The notes: generated by a model not told the origin, from the sequence alone. DNA of 64,000 bases from Paramicrobacterium humi (GCF_900105715.1 NZ_FNRY01000001.1:186001-250000); one strand, 5' to 3'. Positions 8,558 to 20,258 are shown, numbered from the stretch's first letter. Translations and numbers: made by a program.

Positions 8558-10083
8558 TCGTGGCCTTTCTGGTTTCGTTTGATGACTGCGTCCGTGAGGA
8601 GGCGCCGGTCGCCGCGCTCAGTCGCGACTTCGCTCCGAACAATCCGAGCGCTCAATCCAAAGTCATGAGCCGTCTTGAGTATGTCTCGTGGGGCGACGTG
8701 CCACGTCTCGGGTCGCGAGTAGTCGAAGTCGCGGCCCGGGGTTCCGTAGGAGACCAGGTACGCGAACGCATCGTCCCGGAGCACCTCACGGCAAAACAGT
8801 GCCGCGTTGAGACGGGCCGAGTTCGTCATGCCCTCGATGGAGTGGTTCATGAATACGTGGGATGGCGTCAATGACCGAAGCTCAATGGCCAGAGACAGCA
8901 TCTGCCTTCTGTCGTAGAGGTTGGCAACCCTGAACTCGACATTAAGGTCGTCAGCCTCAACGGCTTCTCGCGCTCGTTCGATGGCGACCCACGAGAAATC
9001 CACCGCGAGGACGGTGTGCCCAAGAGACGCAAGGTACCTGGCGTCCGCGCCCGTCCCGCAACCGAACTCGACGACGTGCGAGCCTGGCGTGAGGAGCTGT
9101 GCAAACCGTTTGGCGCCTTCGGAAGGTGACGACGCGTCAGCGGTGCGCTGGTAGTGAGCGTCCCAATACAGCCGATGCGTGCTCATTCCGCCGAACCAGG
9201 AGTGAAAGCGACGAACCGTGTCACGCGGAGTCTCGAATGTGAATGTCGGGTCCGGAGTCCTCCAGTTCGGTCCGTAGCAAGCCGCCAGCCACTTCTCCGG
9301 ATCGGCGGGAGCCTGCAGTTCCATATTCCCTAGCGGCAAGGGGCGGGTGGGCAGGATGTCAGCCGGGACTACAGCATCTGTGTCGACGTGAATTGGCTCA
9401 TAGAAGCGGCCTTCTTTGAACACGGCGGTGAAAACGTCGACGAAATGGTCGATGAGCCCTGAGTCCGTCTTGAACATCACTTGGAAGTGAGAGACGCTGT
9501 GCCGCACGATCCAGTAGCCCCGATCTTCGAAGTCACGCTGAAGTCTGAAGCTCTCAAGCGCGACATCCGAAGGATGGCTGAATTTGCTTACGTACGCGGT
9601 GTCTGCGTCATCATCGTGCGCGAGAAGGTCACCGTTGCGTATAGCTCCCAGCAATGTGCCGCCCACGATAAAGGCGTCGAACCCCAGATCGCGTAGTTGT
9701 TCGAGAACCTCAGCCGTGCGAGCGATCAGCCGTTCCCGAGTCTCCTCTGATTGATCTTCAAAGTCTTGGGTGAGCCGTCCCCACTTGTTCACGGTGAGCA
9801 TTCGCCCGTCGGCATCCTTCAGCATGATCGGGCCGGTCGAGGTGCCGAATGAGAGAGTGCGCGAGCCAAGTCGCGTTCCGTGGTCGTCCCATACCTCGAA
9901 TTGGCTGCGGCCTTCCATTGCTCTCAGAAGCTCCGCTGGCCATGGGACGACGACACCGAGTCGCCGGGCAGCGGTCGGCGAGAACGTCCAGATTCGTCGG
10001 CCGTCGATCGAGACGCTGAGCGAATTTGCGGCGATGCCTGGGAGCAGAACGACTCCGCGCCGAGTGAGCAGAACTTTATTCAC
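8554..10083 (-). CDS. LicD-type phosphotransferase fused to class I methyltransferase
   Basis: 509 residues. The first 90 or so residues are a beta-rich region of unknown role. About 100-300 is a LicD/fukutin-type nucleotidyltransferase-fold domain with IVGGTLLGAIRNGDLL and the metal-binding HDDDAD. The C-terminal 200 residues are a SAM-dependent methyltransferase with VVEFGCGTGADARYL. LicD proteins transfer phosphocholine or phospho-alditol from CDP donors to surface glycans; the attached methyltransferase could methylate the transferred group or the glycan terminus (inference). Start: GTG at 10083 is preceded by AGGAG and begins eight bases after the glf stop, whereas the longer in-frame ATG at 10119 lies inside glf. 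Part of the tight minus-strand operon with glf and galE. Confidence 0.8.
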   Translation of the reverse strand: MNKVLLTRRGVVLLPGIAANSLSVSIDGRRIWTFSPTAARRLGVVVPWPAELLRAMEGRSQFEVWDDHGTRLGSRTLSFGTSTGPIMLKDADGRMLTVNKWGRLTQDFEDQSEETRERLIARTAEVLEQLRDLGFDAFIVGGTLLGAIRNGDLLAHDDDADTAYVSKFSHPSDVALESFRLQRDFEDRGYWIVRHSVSHFQVMFKTDSGLIDHFVDVFTAVFKEGRFYEPIHVDTDAVVPADILPTRPLPLGNMELQAPADPEKWLAACYGPNWRTPDPTFTFETPRDTVRRFHSWFGGMSTHRLYWDAHYQRTADASSPSEGAKRFAQLLTPGSHVVEFGCGTGADARYLASLGHTVLAVDFSWVAIERAREAVEADDLNVEFRVANLYDRRQMLSLAIELRSLTPSHVFMNHSIEGMTNSARLNAALFCREVLRDDAFAYLVSYGTPGRDFDYSRPETWHVAPRDILKTAHDFGLSARIVRSEVATERGDRRLLTDAVIKRNQKGHE

Positions 10084-10091
10084 GTCCGCTC

Positions 10092-12265
<2,174 letters not shown>

Positions 12266-12268
12266 GGT

Positions 12269-12712
12269 CTAGCGCTCAACCGCTTTGACGACCGGATTGG
12301 CGGGCTTTCCCGTAATCGCGCACTCGAATTCCGCCTGAACATCCTTCGAATCGACACGGATCGTGCCGGTCAACGAGACGTACCAGACGGCTCCTTCCGA
12401 GCCGACCATGGCATCAGAATAGGGGTCCCATGTGAACTGCTGAGGGTCATACCCGTTCTCTGACGCCCAAGCACCGTTGTAGTCCACACAGGCATCGTAG
12501 AGGGCTTGCTTCGTCCACCCCTCGGCGGCGGTGCTGGTCGCGGACGGCTCTGGTGTTGGCGTCAACGTTTCTGTGTCCGTCGGAGACGGCATCGGGGAAG
12601 CCGACGTCGCGGAGGGAGAAGGCGTCGAGGCGGGTGATTCGGGGGCGCACCCCGCGAGCGCTGCCGCCGCAATCAGCGACAGACTCGTCACGGCAATCCG
12701 TCGAGCGAGCAT
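12269..12712 (-). CDS. Secreted lipoprotein of unknown function
   Basis: 147 residues. Signal peptide with a lipobox ending LAGC near residue 22, then a Ser/Thr/Pro-rich spacer of about 45 residues and a C-terminal domain of about 80 residues with three Trp residues and two Cys (YDACVDYN and FECAITG) that may form a disulfide. No family recognised. ATG at 12712 is preferred over GTG at 12718 because the GGGAGGG ribosome site (12718-12724) sits five bases before the ATG and would touch the GTG. It lies between the nucleotide-sugar dehydrogenase and galE in the operon, so a role in polymer assembly outside the membrane is plausible but unproven. Confidence 0.75.
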   Translation of the reverse strand: MLARRIAVTSLSLIAAAALAGCAPESPASTPSPSATSASPMPSPTDTETLTPTPEPSATSTAAEGWTKQALYDACVDYNGAWASENGYDPQQFTWDPYSDAMVGSEGAVWYVSLTGTIRVDSKDVQAEFECAITGKPANPVVKAVER

Positions 12713-12724
12713 GGTCACCCTCCC

Positions 12725-14023
12725 TTACTCAGTGGCCGTCCCGATGACGATTCGGGGCGTTCCTGTCCACTGAGACGCTTCTGTCGTGTTGCGTCCATCG
12801 ACGAGAAGGCGAATCCCTGGCAGATCGCCCGCCGACAGGTCCTTGTACTCCGCGTGATCGGCCTGCACGATCGCCAGATCCGCAGGCTCCCCCAGGTGGT
12901 ATGCCGACCAGCCGAAACCGGCAAGTTCCTCGTCGGAGTACATGGGATCGTGCACGGCGACGGTTGCCCCTCGATCGCGGAGCGCGTCCACCGTTGCGAA
13001 TACTCCAGAGAAGGCTGTCTCCTTGACGCCCCCGCGATAAGACGCGCCGAGCACAACCGCGGACAGGCCCGAGAGGTCACCCAATAGCTCCGCGGCGCGA
13101 TCGACGACCCGTTCAGGCATCGACGCGTTGAAAAGTCGCGCCGTACGTACGATGTCGGCATCCGGATCAGTCGAAAGGTAGAGGCGCGGGTACACGGGGA
13201 TGCAGTGTCCGCCGACAGCGATTCCTGGTCTGTGAATGTGGCTGTAGGGCTGAGAGTTGCACGCCTCGATCACCTGGTAGACGTCGATGCCGATTCGCTC
13301 CGCATACGCGGCGAACTGGTTCGCCAAGCCGATGTTGACGTCGCGATACGTCGTCTCGGCGAGTTTCGCCATCTCTGCCGCTTCAGCGGAGCCGAGATCC
13401 CAGACACCATTGGGACGGGACAAGTCATCGCGTTCGTCGAAGGAAAGAACGGCGTCGTAGAAATCAGTCGCCCTCTGTGCGCCTTCTGGAGACAGCGCAC
13501 CGACAAGCTTGGGGTAACGACGCAGATCAGCGAAGACGCGACCGGTCAGGACGCGCTCGGGCGAGAAGACGAGGTGAAAGTCCACTCCCTCGAGTAGACC
13601 GGAGCCCTGCTCGAGCATCGGCTTCCATCGGTTTCGCGTCGTCCCGACGGGGAGGGTGGTCTCGTAGGAGACGAGAGTGCCGGGCGTGAGATGCTCTGCG
13701 AGCGACTTCGTTGCGGCATCCATCCAACCAAAATCAGGTTCCCACGTCTCGTCGTTGACGAACAGGGGAACGACCAGGACAACCGCGTCCGCGCCCGGTA
13801 TGGCATCTGCGTAATCTGTGGTGGCTTTGAGCTTGCCCGCGGGCACGAGTGCAGTGAGTTTCTCGGCGAGGTGCGCCTCGCCGGGGAATGGCTCGCGGCC
13901 GGCGTTGACAAGGTCGACGACGCTTCGGTTCACGTCCACGCCGACGACGTCGTGACCGGCGTCGGCGAACTGGACGGCAAGCGGCAAGCCGATCTTGCCG
14001 AGGGCTACAACAGCAATGCGCAT
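12725..14023 (-). CDS. UDP-N-acetylhexosamine 6-dehydrogenase (WecC/WbpA family)
   Basis: 432 residues, UDP-glucose/GDP-mannose dehydrogenase superfamily. Rossmann start IAVVALGKIGLPLA, middle-domain YRDVNIGLANQFA, the catalytic cysteine in GGHCIPVYP, and a C-terminal UDP-binding domain with SYRGGVKET and DGRNTTE. It oxidises C6 of a UDP-HexNAc to the uronic acid with two NAD. With the 2-epimerase at 20259 it could make UDP-ManNAcA; with the WbpB/E/D trio at 26.7-29.4 kb it could start a UDP-2,3-diacetamido-uronic acid pathway. First gene of the minus-strand operon ending at 8348; the start has a leaderless-type promoter (14031-14036). Substrate (GlcNAc or ManNAc form) cannot be fixed by eye. 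Confidence 0.85.
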   Translation of the reverse strand: MRIAVVALGKIGLPLAVQFADAGHDVVGVDVNRSVVDLVNAGREPFPGEAHLAEKLTALVPAGKLKATTDYADAIPGADAVVLVVPLFVNDETWEPDFGWMDAATKSLAEHLTPGTLVSYETTLPVGTTRNRWKPMLEQGSGLLEGVDFHLVFSPERVLTGRVFADLRRYPKLVGALSPEGAQRATDFYDAVLSFDERDDLSRPNGVWDLGSAEAAEMAKLAETTYRDVNIGLANQFAAYAERIGIDVYQVIEACNSQPYSHIHRPGIAVGGHCIPVYPRLYLSTDPDADIVRTARLFNASMPERVVDRAAELLGDLSGLSAVVLGASYRGGVKETAFSGVFATVDALRDRGATVAVHDPMYSDEELAGFGWSAYHLGEPADLAIVQADHAEYKDLSAGDLPGIRLLVDGRNTTEASQWTGTPRIVIGTATE

Positions 14024-14030
14024 GGTTCCA

Positions 14031-14036
14031 ATCCTA
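14031..14036 (-). promoter_or_regulatory. Leaderless-type -10 element for the dehydrogenase operon
   Basis: TAGGAT on the minus strand, seven bases before the ATG at 14023, with no ribosome site between. This spacing puts transcription start at or next to the start codon, the usual leaderless arrangement in actinobacteria. Confidence 0.55.
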
Positions 14037-14058
14037 GGTTGCTGTCGTTGATGGTCTG

Positions 14059-16026
14059 TCAGTACCTGTTTTTGAGGTCGGCGCTCGACATGTAGCCGGT
14101 CTTGCCGTTCACCTTCACGTGGTACCAGAGCCGCACGCCCGCCTCGACCTCCGCATAAGCACCGGCGGGAATCGTCGCGATTGCCGAGCCTCCCGCGCTC
14201 GATCGGAGTTTCGCGCTGTGCGCGGTCACCATCTGCTGAACAGCAAACGATGCCGTCTTGGAGAAAGCACCGTTGAAGTGCTCGTAGACGAGCTTTGAGA
14301 TCGCAGCGAGGCTCGGATCCGTGGAACCGTTGTGCCCCATGATGGCAAGGGTGTACGCGCCCTTAGGGGCGTAGACGATGGCCGCGCTCGTTTGAACCAT
14401 TCCCGAGGAAATCCACAGTTCGCCGGGCTTCGATGCTTGAACCACGCCTGGGGGCAAACCGCTTGGGAGGCTCATCCGGTAGATCTGCTCCTTGAGCAAG
14501 CTGATCATGTAAGTGCTGTTGCTCTTGTTGAGGAGCATGCCGTTGTAAAGTCTCTGGAGCAACGCCGTCATGTCATTTGTCGTGCTCGTCTTGTACGAGT
14601 AGTAGGTGCCCTTCCAAGTGCCCGCGTAGTGTGTGCCGGTGTAGCCTTCGCTCGCGAACTGCGCGTTCAGATTGTTGTTCCCCATCAATTGGAGCAGGTC
14701 CGTGTGGCAATAGTTGTCGGAGACGTGGATCATGGCGCGCATGCACTGAGCGAGCGTGTAGCCCGAGGGCAATTTCGTGGAGTAGTAGAGCTTTCCTTGT
14801 TCAATGCGTTTGAGCGCACCGTAAAGCGCGAAGATCTTGATGCTGCTGGCCGGCTCATCCCGGTTCCCGCCTCTGACGGATACAGTGCGCTTGAGCCCCC
14901 CGAGTTCACGAACTGTCACGTTGTGAACGCCCTTGAGCGAAGGGAGAAGTGCATTGAGCTTTTTCAGCAGTGCTTCTTCTGATGCCTTCTTTGTCGCGGC
15001 GTCGTTCGCGCTGCCGCAGGTCTTGAGCTGAGCAACGGAATTGTTGAGGACGCCCGTTCCTCCGAGCAGCGTCACTTGGTTTACGTTGAGCCGCGAGGCG
15101 AAGTCGGCGAATGCCGCATCTGGTATGCAGCTCGATCGGGAGGTATACAGCGGAGCGCCGAGTGTCCCAGCGAGGGCAGCCCCTGTGAGAGCGTCAGCAT
15201 AGCCGGAGCCTGTTGCGACAAACGCGCGAGTGGCGGCAGCGTCGAAGGACGCCTTGTTTACCGCGACGGCGGTACCGTAGCGATCACCGCCGCCTGCTCG
15301 CGTGACGGTGGCGATTCCCTTGAGCGACGCTTCAATTCCCGATGAAACGACGGATGTTCCACCCGCGATGACAATGTCAGTCACCGCACGCTTTGTGAGA
15401 AGGTTTCGGACTGCGGTCGGTTCTTTCTTGTCCTTGCCCGGCACAAGAACAACAAAGCCCTTGCGAGCACCGGCAGCGGCCGACGCTGCAAGTGCGTCAG
15501 GATAGTCCCAGCCCGTCGCGATGAAGGCGGCGCCCGATGTTGCGCCCATGGACTCGACGATCAGACGCGACGTTTCAAAACGGTCCTTGCCGCCGACGCG
15601 CTTCATATTGGGAACGATCTTCTTGACCGCGTTCCATACGGTTCCGGACACCGCACCATCCGCGCCGACGATGACAACGGACTTCGGCTTCAGCCGCTTG
15701 AGCTCGGCTGCGGTCGAGGCCGGCAGCGACTTTGTCCGAGTGAGCAGGAGCGGGCCGCCGGCGAGGGCCGCGGCCGGTGCTGCAGAAAGAGCATCGGCGT
15801 AGTTCTCGCCTGATGCCAGGTACGCGACTTCGGCTCCGTTGGCATAGCCAGCCTTCGAGACCGCCACCGCAGTCGCATACCGGTCGCTACCTTGCAGCCT
15901 GTCAACTTTCTGCGTTGCAGCATCAGCAGGTTGCGCGAGGTAAACCTGGGTGATCATCGACCCGAGTAGCGCACCGACAACCATCGAGCATATGAACAAG
16001 AACTTGAAACGTGTCCGCTTCACCAT
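14059..16026 (-). CDS. Secreted triple-CWB2 protein with beta-lactamase-like serine hydrolase and SH3 domain
   Basis: About 655 residues. The N-terminal signal peptide ends at ADA-AT near residue 37. Three cell-wall-binding type 2 repeats (about 41-335) begin with GSDRYAT, GKDRFETS and GGDRYGTA. A class A beta-lactamase-like serine hydrolase domain spans about 345-590, with S-x-x-K in ASSIK (near 391-394), an SDN motif in HVSDNYC (near 435) and a possible KTG variant KPG. The C-terminal 50 residues are an SH3b-type domain (VEAGVRLWYHVKVNGKTGYM). It probably acts outside the cell on peptidoglycan or its peptides while anchored to an anionic wall polymer. ATG 16026 is chosen because the signal peptide starts there; a longer frame reaches 16155 without coding character. 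Confidence 0.8.
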   Translation of the reverse strand: MVKRTRFKFLFICSMVVGALLGSMITQVYLAQPADAATQKVDRLQGSDRYATAVAVSKAGYANGAEVAYLASGENYADALSAAPAAALAGGPLLLTRTKSLPASTAAELKRLKPKSVVIVGADGAVSGTVWNAVKKIVPNMKRVGGKDRFETSRLIVESMGATSGAAFIATGWDYPDALAASAAAGARKGFVVLVPGKDKKEPTAVRNLLTKRAVTDIVIAGGTSVVSSGIEASLKGIATVTRAGGGDRYGTAVAVNKASFDAAATRAFVATGSGYADALTGAALAGTLGAPLYTSRSSCIPDAAFADFASRLNVNQVTLLGGTGVLNNSVAQLKTCGSANDAATKKASEEALLKKLNALLPSLKGVHNVTVRELGGLKRTVSVRGGNRDEPASSIKIFALYGALKRIEQGKLYYSTKLPSGYTLAQCMRAMIHVSDNYCHTDLLQLMGNNNLNAQFASEGYTGTHYAGTWKGTYYSYKTSTTNDMTALLQRLYNGMLLNKSNSTYMISLLKEQIYRMSLPSGLPPGVVQASKPGELWISSGMVQTSAAIVYAPKGAYTLAIMGHNGSTDPSLAAISKLVYEHFNGAFSKTASFAVQQMVTAHSAKLRSSAGGSAIATIPAGAYAEVEAGVRLWYHVKVNGKTGYMSSADLKNRY

Positions 16027-16241
16027 TGGCTCGGCATCCCCCTGACCTGCACGACGCAACGAAGCAACGCCGCGGCTCGACGGTATCATGCGCGCCAGAA
16101 CACGCCAGCATTCACGCCGGAGATCCGTCACCTCTACTGGGGCCCCGGTCCTCACCGGCGCAAGGACGAAGTACCGATACGCTCAGTCTGCCATTGGCCG
16201 CCCGAGCCCATGGCGTCCTCTCCCAGTGCCGGATGGTTCCT

Positions 16242-18041
16242 ATGAAATTCCGTTCTCTCGTCATTGCTCTCGCTGCCGCATTGGCCATCCTGGGCGGATC
16301 AACGCAAGCGCCTGCGGCCTCGGCTTCCGCCTTAACAGCGAGTGACATTCTCGCCAAATTGGCGGTCTCACCCGAGAAGGGATCGGAGCAGTATGACAGG
16401 GCTCGTTTTACACATTGGATCGATGCCGACGGCAACGGATGCGACACTCGACGGGAAGTCTTGATCGCGGAGTCAACGACCACCGTGAGTGTCGGGGCCG
16501 GTTGCGCCCTGACGGGCGGCTCATGGACATCTCCGTACGACGGAGCAACATGGACTGATCCGGCGATGTTAGAGATTGACCATCTCGTGCCACTTCAAGA
16601 AGCGTGGACTTCAGGAGCGAGCGGGTGGAATGATCAGCAGCGTAAGGATTTGGCGAACGACCTCGACTTCGCCGGCTCCCTCATCGCAGTTACCGGCAGC
16701 GTGAATTCTTCAAAAGGTTCGAGGGACCCAGCGGAATGGCTCCCGCCGCTTGAACAGGCTCGCTGCGCGTATGCCACCAATTGGGTGCTCGTGAAATTGC
16801 GATGGGGACTGAGCATCGACTCCCGTGAGAAGGCCGCGCTTTCGTCAGTGTTCCAGGGCGCGTGCGGCTCAGCACCGGTCGAGGCACCGTCGGTTAAGGT
16901 CCTTGCTCCGACGTCGTTCAAACCTATTTCTGGTGTCCAGCGACTAGCCGGCAATGACCGCTTCGCCACCGCCTTGGCAATTTCGAAGCAGTATGCCTCC
17001 GGCGTTCCTGTCGTATACGTCACAACCGGCTTAAGCTTTCCAGACGCGCTCAGCGCTGCACCGGCGGCCGCTGCACAGGGGGGACCATTGCTTCTCGTAA
17101 GCCCGAGGTCCATGCCGGCGGTTGTCAAGGCCGAGATCAAGCGGCTCAAGCCTAAGCGCATCGTTGTCGTCGGTGGAACCGCAGCGGTGTCGAGCAGCGT
17201 CTACTCGCAACTGCGATCGCTCGCCCCATCGATACGGAGAGACGGCGGCGCTGATCGCTATGCAACGAGCAGAATCGTAACCGAGCGTGCTTTCGCTAAG
17301 ACCAAGACAGCTTTCATCGCTACAGGTGCTGCGTTTCCCGACGCGTTGAGTGCTTCAGCAGCGGCTGGAGCGCAATCCGCGCCAGTAATCCTGGTCAATG
17401 GCTCGTCCCGGTCACTCGACACAGCCACTCGTTCACTCATGAAGAAGCTCAATGTGAGCTCTGCGACAATTGCCGGCGGCACGGGCGCCCTCTCGTCCGC
17501 ACTAGCCGCATCGATAGGCTCGTATTACTCGACCACGCGGCTCTCCGGCACCGACCGTTATGCGACGTCGGCCGCGATCAACGGAAAGAAGTTCTCTCAG
17601 GCTCAGCGAGTCTTCTTCGCTGTTGGAACAAATTTCGCTGATGCGCTAGCCGGTGCCGCCTTCGCAGGGCACGTTGGGTCACCGTTGTACGTGGTTCCCG
17701 CGACCTGCATACCAGCCGCCGTATCGACTCAGGTCAAGAACTGGGGAACCACAGGCTTCACACTCCTTGGCGGAAGTGCTGTGCTCGGCAGTGGCGTTGC
17801 CAAGCGCACGGTATGTGCCACATCGAAACCGCCGGCAGCAAAGCCGAAACCACCCGCGCCGACACCAAAGCCGAAACCATCTCCGAGCAAGCCGGGAAAC
17901 CCCGGCGATACGAAGAATTGCTCAGACTTCAAGACTCAACGCGAGGCGCAGAAGTGGTTTGACACGTACTACCCGCACTATGGAGACATCGCGAGACTCG
18001 ATCGCGACAACGACCGCCGAGTCTGCGAGACGCTACCCTAG
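16242..18041 (+). CDS. Secreted HNH-type nuclease (DUF1524/GmrSD-like) with three CWB2 repeats and excalibur domain
   Basis: About 599 residues. Signal peptide from ATG 16242 (KFRSLVIALAAALAILGG), then an HNH nuclease domain at about 48-200 with DADGNGCDTRREVL, EIDHLVPLQEAW (histidine of the active site near 110) and KGSRDPAEWLPP. Three CWB2 repeats follow at about 232-525 (GNDRFATA, GADRYATS, GTDRYATS). A Pro/Lys-rich wall-spanning linker comes next, and a C-terminal excalibur calcium-binding domain (ARLDRDNDRRVCE). This is a wall-attached extracellular nuclease, probably for DNA scavenging or defence. The related domain at 51932-53233 lacks CWB2 and excalibur. Longer frames start at 16011 but add a non-secretory tail. 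The 3' end overlaps the convergent glycosyltransferase by nine bases. Confidence 0.8.
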   Translation: MKFRSLVIALAAALAILGGSTQAPAASASALTASDILAKLAVSPEKGSEQYDRARFTHWIDADGNGCDTRREVLIAESTTTVSVGAGCALTGGSWTSPYDGATWTDPAMLEIDHLVPLQEAWTSGASGWNDQQRKDLANDLDFAGSLIAVTGSVNSSKGSRDPAEWLPPLEQARCAYATNWVLVKLRWGLSIDSREKAALSSVFQGACGSAPVEAPSVKVLAPTSFKPISGVQRLAGNDRFATALAISKQYASGVPVVYVTTGLSFPDALSAAPAAAAQGGPLLLVSPRSMPAVVKAEIKRLKPKRIVVVGGTAAVSSSVYSQLRSLAPSIRRDGGADRYATSRIVTERAFAKTKTAFIATGAAFPDALSASAAAGAQSAPVILVNGSSRSLDTATRSLMKKLNVSSATIAGGTGALSSALAASIGSYYSTTRLSGTDRYATSAAINGKKFSQAQRVFFAVGTNFADALAGAAFAGHVGSPLYVVPATCIPAAVSTQVKNWGTTGFTLLGGSAVLGSGVAKRTVCATSKPPAAKPKPPAPTPKPKPSPSKPGNPGDTKNCSDFKTQREAQKWFDTYYPHYGDIARLDRDNDRRVCETLP

Positions 18042-20207
18042 CCGGATCAGCTGCAGCACCGTCGCGAAGCCCATTCGCATCGGCGCCTCCCGGTGAAACA
18101 GCTTTGAGGGTCGTCGCGTGAGCACGGAGGCAGGGTGTAGTCGGCGCATCCGCTGCTCCGCTCCGTGGTTGAGAACCCTATCGTCTGCATCAGGGTCAGC
18201 GGCTGCATCGAGGACGCGGCGATCGATCCGCGAGAGAGGTTCTTCCGAACCTGGCACCGCTTCTCGAAGCTCTCTTACAATTCGCGAGAGCGCAATGCGA
18301 TCGTCGCGGTCCCATGCCCCGTCGCGCCGTTTGTATATGGCGCCGATCACGTTGATGCGGAACAGCTTCGTAGCTGCAGCTCGCCGCATGCTCCGCGGCA
18401 AGGCTGCAAACCATGGAGCCCCCAGAAGCAGCGGGATGAAGGCGAGGTCCTTCTCCAGCGGGCGAGCCGCAACAGACGTCCGGTCGCCCGCGTCGTCGTG
18501 GATCACATAAGCGGGTCCACTACGGTCGTATGCGACGGTACCTCCCGACGTCCAAAGCCGGGTGACGTAGGCAACGTCCTCGCCCGTTTCCACCGTCGCA
18601 TCAAACCGTAGATCGCTGAACATCGTCCGGGACACCAGGCCCAGAGGCGCGCTTCGGTAGGAAAGCCTGTCTCCCACGAGTCGCAGATTCCTGCGGCGGA
18701 ATGGTCGCACGGGGGGCGTCGGCACGTAGCCACCGCTTGAATAGCGCACGCGAGGAACGATGATATCGGCGCTGCTCTCTGCTGCGGACGCGAGCCAAGA
18801 GTCGATTGCCCCCGGCTCGAGTTCGTCATCGGAGCCCATGACGGACGAGTAGAGGCCGGTTGCGAGATCGAGGCCGTGATTAAACGGGCCTGTAGGACTT
18901 GGTATACCGTCCCGATACTCGACCAGCCTCACACGGGGATCGGCTGCACGCTCTCCGAGCGCGTTGGCGATCTGCTCGACCGACGTGTTGTGACACACGA
19001 CCGTCAGCCGAACGTTCGCTCGCGTACCGTTGAACACCGATTCGGCGGCACGTCGAATCGGCCGTTTCGGTGTGTGCACAGGAATGATGACGTCGACCGC
19101 CGGGTCCTCACCCTCAGGGACGATGACTGCACTGCCGCAGGCCCGAGCATAGGCCGCGGCGTATGCGCTGCGCCGCGATGCCATGGAAAAGCGCGCGCGA
19201 GCGTGTGCGCCGATCTCATCTGCCGATCGGCTCGCGTTGAGCTCGAGCACGCGCTGTACTCCGTCCGCATACGCTGCAGATGTGCGTTCGGTGACCAGTA
19301 CGCCATCGGGCTCTGAGACAAATTCCCTCTGTGCTCCATGGCCGCCGACGACGACGGGCAAGCCTGCGACGAGGGCTTCGGCAATGGCGACGCCGAAGGT
19401 TTCGGACGCGGTCGGGAGAATGAAGACGTCGGCGTCACCGAATTCATCGAGGGCGGCGTCATGGCTCAGCGAACCGACAAAGGTGACATGTTCGTGCTCG
19501 CCCGACTCCGCGAGTTTGTCGCGGAGTGGCCCATCGCCGATCCACCGGAGAGACGCGGCGACGCCTCGGCGTCGCAGCTCAGTGACTGTGTCCCGCGCGA
19601 GGCGAGCGCCCTTCGCCTCGGTGACGCGACCGACCGAAACGAGTTTCACCTCGTTGGCCCGACTGGGGCGAGTGTCGCGGCGCTCAGCGATAGCGACGTG
19701 GTTGGGGATGACGACGGTCGGCTTGCGACGTACGCGACGGATTCGGCCGGCCAGGAGTTCACTCACCGCCACCACCACGTCCGGGCGGGCGAGCAGCCGC
19801 AGAGTGAAGGGAAGAGTCTTCCGCATGGCGAACGGCACAGTTTCCGGGGCCAGAATCCCCGACCAGTGCTCCGTGTGCACCCACGGAACACGCACGCGAA
19901 GAAGTGCGAACGGCAGGAGTGTTGACAAGGCCATCGTGTGCACGACATCCGCGTCAACGAGAAGCCGAGCGGCGACGCGTGAGGCGCGCGCGACGTGAGT
20001 TGGGTGCGACGGAGCCATAGGAAAACGCCGGACCCGGATACCGTTGCGCGTCTCGCTCATCGGCTCCGGCACCTCGTGCGGCGGAGCCAGGTGGAGAACG
20101 GTGACCTCGTGGTCGAGCGCGAGCAACTGCACATCGTGCTCGACGAAAGTTCCCGTGGTGGGCGCGCCGTCGCTGGGGTACCAGGTGGTGACTACGAGAA
20201 CTCGCAC
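18033..20207 (-). CDS. Two-domain glycosyltransferase: GT4 fused to GT2
   Basis: 724 residues. Residues 1 to about 370 are a GT-B fold GT4 transferase (VLVVTTWYPSDGAPTTGTF; SVGRVTEAKG; the E-x7-E segment in TASETFGVAIAEALVAGLPVV). From about 380 a GT2 domain follows (VDVIIPVHTPKRPIRRAAES, with MGSDDELEPG as the DxD-type metal site). Two consecutive sugar transfers on the same glycan are likely. GTG start. Convergent with the nuclease gene and divergent from the 2-epimerase gene at 20259 across about 50 bases. Sugar specificity is unknown. Confidence 0.85.
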   Translation of the reverse strand: MRVLVVTTWYPSDGAPTTGTFVEHDVQLLALDHEVTVLHLAPPHEVPEPMSETRNGIRVRRFPMAPSHPTHVARASRVAARLLVDADVVHTMALSTLLPFALLRVRVPWVHTEHWSGILAPETVPFAMRKTLPFTLRLLARPDVVVAVSELLAGRIRRVRRKPTVVIPNHVAIAERRDTRPSRANEVKLVSVGRVTEAKGARLARDTVTELRRRGVAASLRWIGDGPLRDKLAESGEHEHVTFVGSLSHDAALDEFGDADVFILPTASETFGVAIAEALVAGLPVVVGGHGAQREFVSEPDGVLVTERTSAAYADGVQRVLELNASRSADEIGAHARARFSMASRRSAYAAAYARACGSAVIVPEGEDPAVDVIIPVHTPKRPIRRAAESVFNGTRANVRLTVVCHNTSVEQIANALGERAADPRVRLVEYRDGIPSPTGPFNHGLDLATGLYSSVMGSDDELEPGAIDSWLASAAESSADIIVPRVRYSSGGYVPTPPVRPFRRRNLRLVGDRLSYRSAPLGLVSRTMFSDLRFDATVETGEDVAYVTRLWTSGGTVAYDRSGPAYVIHDDAGDRTSVAARPLEKDLAFIPLLLGAPWFAALPRSMRRAAATKLFRINVIGAIYKRRDGAWDRDDRIALSRIVRELREAVPGSEEPLSRIDRRVLDAAADPDADDRVLNHGAEQRMRRLHPASVLTRRPSKLFHREAPMRMGFATVLQLIRLG

Positions 20208-20244
20208 GATCTGACGCTACCAGCGCCCGCGCAGAGCCTCCCGA

Positions 20245-20250
20245 TAGGAT
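20245..20250 (+). promoter_or_regulatory. Leaderless-type -10 element for the 2-epimerase gene
   Basis: TAGGAT eight bases before the GTG at 20259. The same stretch contains AGGA, so a weak ribosome site nine bases before the start is the alternative reading. Confidence 0.4.
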
Positions 20251-20258
20251 CATGCCCC

